A DNA stretch of 64,000 nt from Lyophyllum atratum (taxonomy: Eukaryota > Basidiomycota > Agaricomycetes > Agaricales > Lyophyllaceae): positions 930,001 to 994,000 of the forward strand of contig JACGCN010000012.1 of assembly GCA_014905825.1 (NCBI GenBank), in the 5' to 3' direction. Positions 1-11,479 of this stretch are shown here, one piece after another (position 1 is the stretch's first letter; each line of letters starts with the position of its first letter). The position numbers and the translations under genes were made by a program. Under the pieces are notes generated by a model, which ran no database searches, was not told the DNA's origin, and worked only from the letters and a program-made list of their open reading frames with translations.

Positions 1-106
1 TGAGGTTGGGACGGGGGTCTATGTGGGTATATGCGTAAGGCGCCCGCGCCGGGAGAAACAGAATAGATGTCTATGCCCTGATGATTGTTGATAACCGTCG
101 ACGAGC

Positions 107-1541
107 TCAATTCCCGGAGCACACCTCCGCAAGTGTTGCGGAGGTCACCTTCGGGAGTGAGCGGGGTCTGGGTTTGTTGTAGCGCCTGCCGGAGACTATG
201 CGAGCGGGAGGGGAGCGGCGTAAGACTGAAGGGCTTGGCATCGATAGAGATCCCCCCGCAGAAGGCTTGTCGACCTACAGGAGAAGGAATCAGCGGGCTG
301 AAGAGGTGATAAGAGAATGTAACGCACGATGACGACTGTTTCAACGGCCACAGGATCCTCAACGATATTTACGCCAGTGGGTGGTACACCATCCTTAGCC
401 TAGAGAAAAGATAATTAGCGAGGGACGAAGAAGTAACTGAAGGTGGAAGCATACAATAGGCCCTCTATCGACCACGGCGTTGCCAATATCGACCACGGGG
501 GGCTTGTCATTCTGACGTGGCACGATGTCAGTGAGAGGCAGGATGTGTCAAGTAAAGGAAGCGATTTACGGTGATGGCCTTGGTTTCGACATCGCCCACG
601 ACGGCCCAGAATGGGAAGCGGCTGCCAAAGGTGATAAAGGCGAGCTATGAAACGTCATGAGGTTGGGCGAGATGGAGGAGAGGAAGTGAGAGACGCACCA
701 TCACGCCCGCCACGGTCCACCAGGAGTGAAGAACGGCGGCGAAGAGTCCCGTGGCCAAGCTTACCACGTCGCGGAACTTGAAGTTGTTGTCCACGACTAG
801 GGTAGAGGTCGCCATAGGCCTGTTGACGACAGGCATAGGAAGCGTGGCATTGGCTGTTGCAGCTAGATTGTCGATGGCAAAGATGGTGAGGTCGGTAGTT
901 GGACCGTCGAAGACCACAGTGGCGGTAGTCTTTGGCGGGATGATGGCGACCATGGCGGTGGGCTGTACGGGTCGGTTGCTTATGCCGCAGATTGGGCCGA
1001 GAGGCATGACGTTATCCGTACCGTTGAAGGAACCATTGGCATAGAATGGTTCGCGACACGCATCGGACTCGGTTGCCGTAGTTTGAGGCTGGGCGATGTC
1101 AAGGCCAGTCACTGGTTGAAGGGAGGCGATGGGAATGGCTGAGGATGGGAGAAGAACGGACACTGTTGCAATTGGGGCGGATGATGTGATCGAGGAATGG
1201 CGGGGAGGAGGGTGGAGGCTGACCGAGGAGTGAGGGACTGGGATGAGAGAGGTAGAGGTGACAGTAGAGGTTAATCTCTTCGAAGTGCCAGTCGCCGTGA
1301 GCGGACTGCACTTGCGAGAGAGAACAGCGCCTTCGTTGAGGAAGGAGACCGCCGCACAGCGGCGAGTCCCCTTCACTAGAAGCTCGGCCGCAGCTGCATT
1401 TGCAACGGCGTCGAGGGGGATCTGAGCGGGATTGGGGATGAAGGATGCATCGACGGGCTGTGGGGCAACGATGGCACCCACAGGGCCGACAGAGGGCAGG
1501 GCAGCGAGGGCTAAAATGATTATAAACAGTGGGGCGACCAT
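107..1541 (-). CDS. Lineage-specific single-pass membrane protein (family A, left copy)
   Basis: I do not recognise a named family. The first exon (1541 to about 700) encodes an N-terminal hydrophobic signal segment (LFIIILALAALPSVG), a long Ser/Thr/Pro/Ala-rich extracellular-looking region, and a hydrophobic stretch near its end (ATGLFAAVLHSWW). Smaller exons follow, including one with FGSRFPFWAVVGDVETK and one with PPVVDIGNAVVDRGPI. The last exon is basic and ends at TGA 107-109. ATG 1541 is chosen because the signal peptide follows and a TATA box lies 40 bp upstream. The gene at 53817-55500 is its inverted-arm partner, and 4192-5225 and 49949-50952 are more distant paralogues with the same layout. 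The later exon joins are inferred. Function unknown. Confidence 0.65.
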
Positions 1542-1580
1542 GGTGGTTAACTGGAGAAAGACGATCGAGCCAGTGGGCTC

Positions 1581-1590
1581 TATTTATACA
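1581..1590 (-). promoter_or_regulatory. TATA box of the family A left gene
   Basis: The minus strand reads TGTATAAATA 40-50 bp upstream of the ATG at 1541. The right-arm copy has the same TATAAATA box at 53770-53777. Confidence 0.6.
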
Positions 1591-2429
1591 AATTCTCTGT
1601 TGAATGGCTGACAAGCTGTCGCGTACGCGTCGCGTCGTGTGCATGTGACACATTGCGGAGGCACCTCCGAGGACCGCCGTCGACAGCGAGCAAGTAAAGC
1701 ATTGGAGGGTTGAAGATGGACAAGGTGACGGTGGTGGTGGTGTGGTTCAAGAGAGGTAACTTCGCTTCGCAAGAATGATACGTTCGGTGATGCGCCATCA
1801 ATGATTCCTCCATTCGTCAAGGCACACACACCTGAGAAACTATTTGTTCTAGTGCCCTTATGCCAAATAATCGCTGAGGCGTAAACTTTTCCGGTTCATA
1901 CTTCCAAGTTCCCTAGGGCCTCTTGAACATCTGCATCAACGTTTCTGCACTCATCCTCAATCTTCATTTCACTCGGCCGCAGACCTACCGCATCTTGCCT
2001 GAAATCAGCTGCACTGGCCCCACTGAGCTAAGCGTATACTCTGAATTCTGCAACACCGGAACTTCTTCAACGCACCAACCCCTTTAAACTCGTATCATCG
2101 TCATTGCAAGCGCCTCACTGATCATACATACGTCCCTCTCATCCCACGGGTCGTTAAGCACGCACTGATCGATGAGCAGCCATCAAAAGGCTGCCAGAGG
2201 CAACCTCGAACTTTGCACCCAGACCTAGTCATCGCCATACCCTCTTCTTTCTCTCCCGTCATCCGGTCATGTTGTCAGCAGACTTCTCTTCACTTCTCGA
2301 GTAGGCAGGCTAGAACCCTGCCATCTACATTCCGTGGCACTTCACAGTCAAAAGACCGCGGATGTGATCTTTGTGCTTCTGTGTGTCATTCGTGAGGCTC
2401 TTCTCTGGCCCCTTTCTTGATTTCACCCA

Positions 2430-2440
2430 TATATATATAA
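2430..2440 (+). promoter_or_regulatory. TATA box of the Kre9-like gene
   Basis: TATATATATAA ends 50 bp upstream of the ATG at 2490. It is conserved at 52698-52707 in the mirrored copy. Confidence 0.6.
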
Positions 2441-2489
2441 GGAGCCAGAATCCCCGTTGAAAGAGCAGAGTTGGCCTCTCGCGACGATA

Positions 2490-3046
2490 ATGCAGTTCAC
2501 GATGTTACGAGCACTCGCCACGCTTTTTCTGGTTTCTGTCTTTGCTTTGACGCACGCCGCTCCGTCGAGTCTACTCTCGTCCAGAGATGTATACGTACCA
2601 CCCGTAACCTACCCACATACCGGAACAGTGTGGAAAGTCAGGCAGCGTCAAAATGTCACTTGGTGCGTCGATCCACTCGATGCGGGTCCATATCGTGCTG
2701 AGTAGAGATTAAGGGACACGTCGAACGCTCCTGTCAATATCACGAATCAAATTGGACTCATCTTTTTAAGAAAGGGAAATATCACGGCTCCTCGTGCGTT
2801 GACCAGATTCTTGATATCTCTCTCAGCTTTTAAACCAATTCGCAGTCATCTTGGCCGAAAATTTTGAGATTCGCCTGGGTAGGGTCGAAGTGACAGTTCC
2901 CTTGGTACCTGAGGGCAACGATTATTTTGTTGTTTGTAAGTCCAATGCTCACGAATGTTCCTCACTTCCTGAGCTGACACGGCGGTGTAGTGCTCGGCGA
3001 GTCGGGAAGTCTTAGTTTGTCACAAACTTTCACGATCACGAGTTGA
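2490..3046 (+). CDS. Small secreted Kre9/KNH-domain-like protein (left copy)
   Basis: The gene has four exons and encodes about 130 aa. A signal peptide (MQFTMLRALATLFLVSVFA) precedes RDVYVPPVTYPHTGTVWKV. The open frame appears to stop at 2703, but a 51-nt intron (GTGCGT...TTAAG) begins inside the Trp codon of NVTW. Removing it continues as DTSNAPVNITNQIGLIFLRK, and two further short introns lead to GRVEVTVPLVPEGNDYFVV and TFTITS with TGA at 3044-3046. This arrangement matches the Ser/Thr-rich, GPI-anchored Kre9/KNH domain family (Pfam PF10342 type) common in Agaricomycete secretomes; a role in the cell wall is likely. No GPI signal is seen, so it is probably released. Confidence 0.75.
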
Positions 3047-3379
3047 GCAGAAGAATCGGACATTTTTACGTTGGCCGAGTATACAGTTTTCATGCGGTTT
3101 TTCGACATGTTCGGACTCTACGATGTTTGGACGCAGCAGGACGCTACATTCTAGCATGGCAATAATAAGCGATTAGCCGTCTATCTATACATTTCACTGA
3201 TCACTAAAGCTAGCTTTCAGGAGCACTTCTGCTGTGTGATGGGGGCAGAAGTCCCGCCATGGAATTCAATCGTTCCTTCCACTCGCGGTCTAATCTCAGG
3301 CATGGAATTCTTGATACGACGAGAGATGAAGTCAAAGAGACAAGATTGTATTCGAACAGACAAATCCCATGCTTTTATA

Positions 3380-4110
3380 TGTGGCATTCCATGATCCAAT
3401 AATTCAGCAAAAAATGAGATGTAAAGTACACGATCAAGGAGCGAGCATCCATTCGCATTCCATCCAAGGCGGAGGCATCTATGGATAATTTAAACCATAA
3501 TTTAAGTAAAAGAAACAAAACCGGATCTCGCAATATTCTATGTATATATTCATTCGGTGTCGATGTCCGTCTAAAGATCCAAGCCAAGCTCTATCTATTT
3601 CTTCTATATTCACGAGTCGAAGCAGATCCAGCAAGGCAGTACCGAGTCACAAGTCCAAGAGTCACGAAGCATGTAGCACGAAAAGGTCGACGGTTCGCAT
3701 GCATATTTAGATCTTGAGTCCCGAGGGACGAACCACGACCCCATTGCCACATCGGATCGCGTCCGACAAGACATGGTACAAGGGTCAACAACCGAGAGTC
3801 CGACCCAATTGTCACGGGGAACTTGCGTCCAAGTCACCGTGGTACTAGGGTCGGCCGTCAAAGACGATATCCAGCCCCGGTTCGCCATCGAGCTCGCGTC
3901 CGAGTCGACAGGTACTATGGATGGGATCGCCGACGGTTTTCGGAAGGATATGAACTGACTTGACGTCGATGGTCGGGTGGAAGAGGACGTGGTGGAAGGA
4001 GAATGAGGTGGGGATACGGGTATATGCGCCAGCGCCGAGGAAAGTAGACTGTAGGGTGCATGGTGTCTGACTAGGAATGGGTAGTGATGTCGATCCGATG
4101 ACTCTCTTTA
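3380..4110 (-). repeat. Dispersed repeat C, copy 1
   Basis: The reverse complement of this stretch matches 51060-51930 and 55550-56480. It contains degenerate ~70-bp internal repeats, each starting near ACTTGGACGCAAGTTC or ACTCGGACGCGAG. No open frame is shared by all copies. Boundaries are approximate. Confidence 0.65.
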
Positions 4111-4191
4111 CTTTTCAATTTTTTCAGGTTTTCATACTTTTTTTGTGGTTTTTTGGTTTTCGAGTTTTGTAGGCCATGGTCGTGGACGCGT

Positions 4192-5225
4192 CTAGTCAAC
4201 GACGCGCCTCCATGGTAGACGATTGAACCGTCTCCCTGAAGTCGTGATGTGTCTACGAGTTGATGGGTGAAGCATTGCAGTGCCCGTTGTTGATAAAGAT
4301 GCCTCGAGAGGAGGCTCGTTGGCCTAAGGGAAGGATGATCAATAGATGTACAGGCTCAAAAGGAAGGGTAACGCACGATGATGGCCGCTTCACGAGCCTT
4401 GAAGTTGTCGATGGCATCGGCAGCAGCGACGATGGTGAGATTTTCATCCTGATACGATGCGATATGGGTGAGAAGTGTCGCATCTCAAAGGAAGAAGTGA
4501 CTCACGACGATGTCCTTAGGGGCGGCATCGCTAACGACGGCCAAGAGTGGCAGGCGCCGACCAATGATGATCCAACCAAGCTGCAGGATACGATAAGGTT
4601 GCGGAAGATTGAGAAGAGGGACGACACGTACTTGTATATCTGCCCAATAGCAAAGCGCGGCGGCGAAGATGGTGATGACCAGGATACAGAAGATGAAATT
4701 GTGGCCGGCGACCATAGCGGAGGCGGGCAGAGGCTTGGCGGGCAGAGGAGTTACCAAAGCGGTGGCAATGGGGGCGAAAGTGGACGAGACGTTCTGGGGA
4801 TTGGTGGCGATGCCCGCCAGTTCGACAGGTAGAAGGTGGAGGATAGGCGCCAGCGCCATGGGAACATATGTTGGGCGAGTGTGGAGGAGGTCTGACTTGT
4901 GAGGCTGGAGGCTGACCGAGTGATGAACGACCAAGATGAGATCGGTGAAGTCGCTCGTGGACATCAAACCCTCGGAAGTGGCGGCCGCCATGAGCGAATT
5001 GGGCTTGAGGTTGAGGATGATGCTGTTGGGGACGGGGGAGGAGATCGCGTTGGTCACATTCTTGAGGTTCTCCATCGTGGTTGTGCTGGTAGTAGCGACG
5101 AAGAGATGGAAGGGGGTAATAGGGAGGGTGGGACGGACAGAAGGTCGTGAAGCAAGATTGCGACCCATTGGACCGATAGAGGGGAGAGCGCCCAGCGCTA
5201 GAAGTACGATAAATATGAAGAACAT
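4192..5225 (-). CDS. Lineage-specific single-pass membrane protein (family D, left copy)
   Basis: Exon 1 starts at ATG 5225 with a signal-like segment (FIFIVLLALGALPSIG). A Pro/Ser/Thr-rich ectodomain follows, then a clear membrane segment (FIFCILVITIFAAALCYWA) and a short cytoplasmic tail. Later exons encode IGRRLPLLAVVSDAAPKDIV, an acidic exon, and a basic C-terminus (TRRHITTSGRRFNRLPWRR) ending at TAG 4192-4194. Four exons are inferred from clear GTNNGT donors and CAG/TAG acceptors. The start LALGALPSIGPMG and the GRRLPLLAV block match family A, so A and D are paralogues. The right-arm partner is 49949-50952. Function unknown. Confidence 0.65.
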
Positions 5226-5267
5226 TGTGGTATGAAGAAAGAAGATCGAGCTGGGGGGCGGGTGTTC

Positions 5268-5273
5268 TTATAC
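5268..5273 (-). promoter_or_regulatory. TATA-like box of the family D left gene
   Basis: The minus strand reads TATAAG about 45 bp upstream of the ATG at 5225. The right copy has TATAAAG at 49901-49907. Confidence 0.45.
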
Positions 5274-6193
5274 CAGAAGCTCGTTGAGTGGCTGACACCG
5301 GCACTTGGGCTGACACACGTCCTGTGCATGCTATCCACAACGGAGGCGTTCCCGAGATCCAGTCGCTCGTGGACGGCGAGCACAGAAAGCTTTGAAGGGG
5401 CGGAAGGAGGATGGAGGTTCGTTGTTTGCTTTGGACCATTGTGGTATAGACGTGGCGCACTTGCTCGTTATCTGCGTCGAAGGAGCCCGATTATCGATGT
5501 TTCAACGATGGATTGTATCAAAATCCGAATTTGAAGATATTACGGACCACTCGTACAAGTACTGCGCTATACAGTCCGAGAAGCTTCCAGGAAGACAGCG
5601 TTCTCTTCGAGTCCCGTAGCCAGCCAAGGATACACGTGTAAATTTCACATCAAAATGACAACGCGTCCTGCGATAAAAGCCAGCCTAGGTCATGGCCACT
5701 GCACACCAGCCAAAAGCCATATTTCCACACATCCTAATCTAGAACCATGTCAGGCTTGTTATACGCGCTCGGTTCCTCGACATGGCAAGTGTGCCAGGGT
5801 CATCGTCGTCCTCCCATGCACGTGAGCGATTGAAGCCAGCCAAAGCAGCATCGGTTATAATGTGCATGTCCCCAAGTCATAATCATAGTGAGAACAAATG
5901 GCAGTCAATGAAAACTCGGGTAGATATTTCGATCGGACTCGGAGTCGGTAGCTGGTCAGTAGGTTGAAAAAAGCCGGCTGTTGGTGCAGGAAGAGTTAAG
6001 ATTGTGAGACCCTGTTGCATATGCCTATCCTACCTATAGGATCGTTCAATACATACTACGATTGGCAAAGTGAGAGAGCGGAAGGCTGCGGAGGTGGAGG
6101 TCAGGTCAAAGCAAAAAGCGGAGAAAGTCACAAGTGTTTGTTCTGGTGTCATGAGCCAAACACCGACCTACGCGTTTCGCGCGACTTTTCTCG

Positions 6194-7490
6194 GCCCGCA
6201 TTGCCGAACGACCCCCACCATCCTTGAGGCACATTTGCACAAATCGATGTCCCACCCTCTGCAACGCTCCTAGCGGTAGGAAATTGCCACTCGCCAATCG
6301 TCGTCTGTCAACTTCGTGCAGCCGATATATTTCTCTACTCCAGGAGTTACGGCGATTTACGAAATTTGCTGCGACCACGGCTATGTCCATTTCCGAGAGG
6401 AGAAGTCTCATCAGATGCGAACTATCTCTTCTGTAGACTATGCAGAATGGTTTCAGGATATCTCTATGTCCTTTCGAGTCAACTGACACGGAGAAGGTCG
6501 ATCTCGACCATGACCAAAGTTGAACAATCATATTCCAGGAGCTGCAACAGACCACAAGACGCATTCGTCCGTCTTTTGAACTGCTGGATATCGAACTCAA
6601 TGATGCCGGGCTCTGTTAGAATTCCCTGTGTCATGGCATGTCTCTTCCGTCGTTTGATCGGCCGACCACTGGCAACATGAACAGGTGACCCTGCTCTCTC
6701 CCCGTTTAATATCAAACCCCTCGGACTCATGTTTCCCTCCCCACCTTTCAAGCAACCCGACCTCTTTTTCTGACCGAGCCATGCCTCGTGAGGAATTTCC
6801 GCTTCCTTTCAGACCGAATCCTCTACCCAGCGAAGAGTTCTGGACATCGCCTCGCATAGCAGACGTTCATATGACACCCTACCGGAGCACTATCACTGAT
6901 GAACAGTCTGGAGGGAGCACCGATGTCGGGAACGGGCTAGCAGGAACGCTAGTGGCACTGATGGACGATTTTTGGCGGCGAAGACTGGCGGGAGTTACCT
7001 CACGGTCCCTGCGTGGCACTTATAGCTCGACCAACTTCCGAAGCCGTATACGTCGGGGATCTTGGACCAGGACCTCAATCTGCGCCGAAGGTCTCAAGGC
7101 ACATCGGACCAACTCGCTCTGCAGAAGGTTTCTTGCGCCGGGATGACTGAGAGTAAAGGGCTAATAGCCTTAACCCATTGATGTCATAGTGTCGCCGCGG
7201 CTTGTAGCCTCCCCAATGGCGTCTGATATGACACTCTTTTTCTGAAGTTCTTTCTCACAATACACCATCACATGGCGGACGCATGGGACCCACGGATATG
7301 GGCCATGCGCTTCCTGCCAGAATTATGGTGGCCTGGCGTTCCCTTGCACCATATCAGTCTTGACCTGACTTCTTCTACACATGCCATGCCGAGCGCGTCT
7401 TAATTTACATGCTCAGTAGAAGGTAACGGCTGCACAACCTCTTCTCAACTCCACCGCTCCGATGGAATTACCCGCATGCCACTCCAACGA
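6194..7490. other. Stretch without a supportable gene
   Basis: Open frames of up to 164 codons exist here (for example minus 6600-6106 and plus 6781-7146). None has a recognisable domain, signal peptide or convincing splice structure. It may be a decayed gene or a long intergenic region between the left arm and the amidohydrolase pair. Confidence 0.4.
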
Positions 7491-7560
7491 GTCGAATTCC
7501 GTCTCGCTTTCCGTTAGGCCCCAGGTAGATACTCTCTCCCACCAGCATAAAACCACCGAG
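7491..7560 (+). promoter_or_regulatory. Conserved promoter block of amidohydrolase 1
   Basis: About 60-70 bp (TCGAATTCCGTCTCGCTTTC ... CCCAGGTAGA ... TCCCACC) are nearly repeated at 9546-9613, upstream of the tandem duplicate. The block ends about 65 bp before the ATG. Its retention after duplication suggests a core promoter or shared regulatory site. Confidence 0.5.
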
Positions 7561-7626
7561 GCCTATCAACCTCGTCTGCTTCTATAAGGTGGAGGGGCAG
7601 TAGAAGTCCTTGCCAAGCCATTAACT

Positions 7627-9225
7627 ATGAGGAGTCGACCTTTCACCACGACAACATTTACGCTAGGTTTCCTGTGTCTTCTGCATATCACTACGGCAAG
7701 GAAGTGGCGGGACAGCGGCACTGGATCGATCGCTCTCGAGGAGGCTTGGACGATTCCGGAACTCCTAAACACCGTCTCGTTCGTCATGAACTATCCTCTT
7801 ACTTGGGCGACTGACTGACTCAAGTTGATCCAGGAAGACACCCCCGCTTGGTTCATCTATTTTGATTGAGACTCAAGCTCAACCGAATGACGTTTGCCTT
7901 TAGGACTTACCGTCGATGAATTCACGGCGAGATTTACTGATGTCCATGGTCGTCGCTTGGATCTCATGAATGAGTACAACATTGACTATGTACGGATGCA
8001 TAATTTATTACTTCTCTCGACTGTCTTGACTCAGATCTAGATGGTACTGTCCTGTGCAAATCCTTGTGTTCAAGGGATCTCGGATCCCGCTGCTGCTGCT
8101 GCGATGGCGATCAATGTAAACAATCAGCTTGCTGCTGCCATATCCAACAACACAGAACGCTTCGGAGGTTTTGCCTCTCTCGCGATGCACAACGCGACCG
8201 AGGCTGCACGGGAGCTTCGACGTGCTGTGAAAGAGTTGGGCTTTTTAGGTAGGCTCAGTGGCAATGATATTCCAAAGTGGGAGACTCAAAATTAAATCCA
8301 GGTGCTTTAGTGAATGATTATCAGCAGTCTGGCCCCGATAACAGTGAAGTAGCAGATGCCCTCCTCATTTACTCAAATTTAACTGTCCGTTGTAGCAACA
8401 CTCCTATTTTATGACCAACCGGAGTACGATGTCTTTTGGCAAGCTGTAACTGACTTAGACGTTCCCATCTATTTCCATCCCCGCGGGAACGTCGCGCCGA
8501 TCTCGACATTGATGTACACACATGCACCATTCCTCAAGGGGCCTGCGGAGGAGTTTGCGGTGACGCTTTCAAATCACATCCTTGGGTGCGTTTATCCTTT
8601 GTCTGTTGATTCTATAGGCAATCAAGTCACTTACTGAGGACGTGTTCTCTAGACTTTGCACAAACGGCGTTTTTGAGTATGTACTTGTGATCACTTTGTT
8701 CTAGTCTGTGATGCGACATCTGATGCCATCCCTATCTGACTTCACCAGCCGGTTCCCCGCGTTGAAGATTATAGTTGGACATCTGGGCGAGCGACTCACC
8801 TCCGACCTTTTCAGGATCGACGAGCGTAAGTTTTTTTTAAAAAAAAGGATTCCTGTTGCTCACATGATTTCCTTCAAGAGCTGAGAAGGTCAAAGCCCTT
8901 TGGGCTAGTTATGCAGCGTAATGTGTCAGACTACTGGCGTACGAATTTGTACGAAACAACGTCAGGAAATTTCGCCACGCCGCTCCTCAAATTCCACATG
9001 GGCGAGATCGGACTTGACCGTATCATGTACTCCGTTGACTACCCATTTGTATGTTTCAACTTCTCCACCTCACCTGGAAATGGTGTTGATTCATTCTTTT
9101 GAATGAAGGTTTTAATTTCGGAGGGCGAGGCTTGGATTCAAAGCTTATCGAAGGTCATCAGCAAAAGTGACTTGCAATCGTTGAAAAGAGGAGTTGCGAT
9201 CAAATTGCTGAACTTGGATGACTAG
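7627..9225 (+). CDS. Secreted 2,3-dihydroxybenzoate decarboxylase-like amidohydrolase (copy 1)
   Basis: Members of this amidohydrolase-2 family (2,3-dihydroxybenzoate / gamma-resorcylate decarboxylases) remove a carboxyl group from hydroxybenzoates with an active-site metal. Seen in order: an N-terminal hydrophobic leader (TTFTLGFLCLLHITTA), GSIALEEAW with the metal-binding Glu in the EEA form found in fungal 2,3-DHB decarboxylases, ARFTDVHGRRLDLM, VLSCANPCVQGI, PIYFHPRG with a metal His, KIIVGHLGERLTSDLFRID, and YSVDYPF with the catalytic Asp. Several introns of 50-70 nt interrupt it; TAG is at 9223-9225. The leader is unusual for a usually cytosolic enzyme. All exons look open. A near-identical tandem copy follows at 9682. 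Confidence 0.8.
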
Positions 9226-9545
9226 TGTCTCTTCCTTATGTCTTCTCGAATGACAGCGATGATTCCATGATCTTGAGAGCCTTCAAGGGTCTAGGAATCT
9301 TCTGTCCATCGCTAGAAAACGACATTGGATTCTACAGAACATGCCATCGCATGCTCGGTGTGTGGGACATTTATACCATGAGTTCCCGCCAAAAATAAGT
9401 CAAGGCTGCTGGTCATGCGCATGCTATTTATGTCCACTTCTTTCAGAACGTGAGTCGTTCCGACCGTTCTCAATGTATGATTAGAATTCGCACCTGCATT
9501 TTCAGACTCTGCCGTTCCGCTGCAATATACAGATGCCACGCCAAC

Positions 9546-9613
9546 TGTTCGAATTCCGTTTCGCCTTCCGTCAAGTCCCAGGCAGACACATTTTCCCACC
9601 TAGATAAATGCAC
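9546..9613 (+). promoter_or_regulatory. Conserved promoter block of amidohydrolase 2
   Basis: TTCGAATTCCGTTTCGCCTT and the following CCCAGGCAGACAC...TCCCACC match the block at 7491-7560. A TATAAA lies just downstream, near 9639. Confidence 0.5.
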
Positions 9614-9681
9614 CGCGGTTATTTATGTCTTGGGGTCTATAAAGCGTACCCTGAGCTGAAAGGTTGGATGAAGTCGATAGC

Positions 9682-11273
9682 ATGAAGGCTCGATTCTTTG
9701 GCGCTACTGTTCTCTCATTGGAACTTCTTGCCCTTTTGAATGGTGTCAGTGCGAGGGAATGGCGTGACAGCGGCACTGGTACGATTGTCCTCGAAGAAGC
9801 TTGGACGGTTCCCGAACTTGTCGACCTCATAACGTTAGTCACCAACTTCATACATGCCAGTAAATGTCTAATTACCAACGTTTTCCAGAGCCACGCCTCC
9901 TATAGGTCCGTATATTCCAAAAGCTGCAACTTGTTTCTCGATTAACGACTCGTCCAGGAGAATCATTCGCAGACTTCAAAGCGAGATTCCTTGATGTCCA
10001 TGGGGATCGCCTAGATCTTATGAACCAGAACAACGTCGACTTTGTATATGAATAACCTCTAATTCTGCTGATGCGCCGGACTAAATCAGTCACAGATGGT
10101 TCTATCCTGTGCAACGCCCTGTATTCAAGGTATCTCGGATCCAACTGCTGCTGCTGAGATGGCCATCAACGTGAACAACCAACTCGCCGCTGCCATCTCT
10201 AATAACACCGCTCGCTTCGGAGGGTTCGCCTCGCTCTCCATGCATAATGCAACCGAGGCAGTACAGGAGCTTCGGCGCGCTGTGAAAGAGCTGGGCTTTC
10301 AAGGTTAGTTGGTCAGTAATGATGAACGAGGATTCATCGACCCACGACAATCATACAGGAGCACTACTGAACGACTATCAGCAATCTGGTTCCGACAACA
10401 GTGAGCTGCATTCAGCTATCCCCATCTTGTTTAGCATTAACTAGCAATGCAATTTAGCGACACTTCTATTCTACGACCAACCAGAATATGATGTATTCTG
10501 GCAGGCCGTAACGGACCTCGATGTTCCCGTATACTTCCATCCCAGACCAAATATCGCGCAGATCGAGAAATTGTTGTACGCACATGCACCCTTTATCATG
10601 GGTCCATCCGAGGAGTACGCTGTGACGCTTGCGAATCACATCCTTGGGTGAGTTACTACTTTTCTGACTGCACATCAGGTTCATAGACGTTCTATTTAAC
10701 CGTAGACTATGCACCAATGGAGTATTCGAGTGAGATACTTCCTTCTGGGATTTAAAGTCTGTGCTTATGGCTTGAACTTTTTCTTCTTCTTTTCTACCAG
10801 TCGATTCCCGAAGTTGAAGATTATAGTTGGGCACTTGGGCGAGAGACTGCCATCTGACCTTTTCCGAATTGATGAGCGTGAGCTAGAAAAGTCCCTGTCC
10901 TGGTATCATCACTGATTATTTTGCAAAGAGCTTCTGAGGTCGAAGCCAAACGGCCTTGTAATGCAGCGCAATGCCTCATCCTACTGGAGGACGAATCTGT
11001 ATGAGACAACGTCAGGTAATTTCGCCACGTCGCTCCTGAAGTTCCACATCGGCGAGATTGGGCTCGATCGTATACTGTATTCCGTTGACTACCCGTTTGT
11101 ACGTTTCATATTTCTCCAATCGTTGATTATTTACTCAGCATGTTTATCTGGTGAAGGTATCGATTTCTGAGGGAGAGGCTTGGGTCGAAAGCTTGTCACG
11201 CCTGATGAGTAAAAATGACTTGAATTCATTGAAAAGAGGAGTGGCGATCAAATTGTTGCGCTTGGATGAATAG
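9682..11273 (+). CDS. Secreted 2,3-dihydroxybenzoate decarboxylase-like amidohydrolase (copy 2)
   Basis: Tandem paralogue of 7627-9225, same strand, about 460 bp downstream. It has a signal-like leader (FGATVLSLELLALLNGVSA), then IVLEEAWTVPEL, ARFLDVHGDRLDLM, VLSCATPCIQGI, VYFHPRP, IIVGHLGERLPSDLFRID and YSVDYPF, with TAG at 11271-11273. The intron positions appear to match copy 1. I chose ATG 9682 because the leader starts there; the frame is open further upstream only through a TTG. The conserved metal and catalytic residues are all present, so it should be active on a hydroxybenzoate-type substrate; which one cannot be read from sequence. Confidence 0.8.
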
Positions 11274-11479
11274 CCACATAAATTGAACCCTTATGTTCTT
11301 GTAGAACAACGCATAAGTTTTTACTGCGGTCTTCAGGGGGTCGAGATGATACAAAATCTGGGTTTGTATCTTGACGTGTTGTTTGGCAACCGAGGACGCG
11401 TTGTTTGACGTCGCGTTGCTTGATCACGAGATGAACGTTGACATCCACGTTTTTACGACTCGAACGGCACGCCACCAGC

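Larger units (their letters stand above)
1..6193. repeat. Left arm of a large inverted duplication
   Basis: This block is the reverse-complement counterpart of 49020-55606. The gene order mirrors exactly: membrane protein (-), Kre9-like (+), repeat C, membrane protein (-) here; the opposite strands in reverse order on the right. Base 1 corresponds to about 55606, so the arm may extend left of the window. Homology fades near 6193 and 49020. The encoded proteins differ by roughly a fifth of residues by eye, so the duplication is old compared with the transposon at 29734-42721. Confidence 0.85.

Noticed and set aside
1099..1653. 184-codon minus-strand frame overlapping the family A gene (and 54256-53615 style equivalents)
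   Set aside because: It overlaps the family A coding exon in another frame, has no signal peptide or domain, and is explained by codon bias of the real exon.
4260..4832. 190-codon plus-strand frame across the family D gene
   Set aside because: Antisense shadow of the Pro/Ser/Ala-rich exons; Gly/Asp-rich composition is the complement of the real gene.
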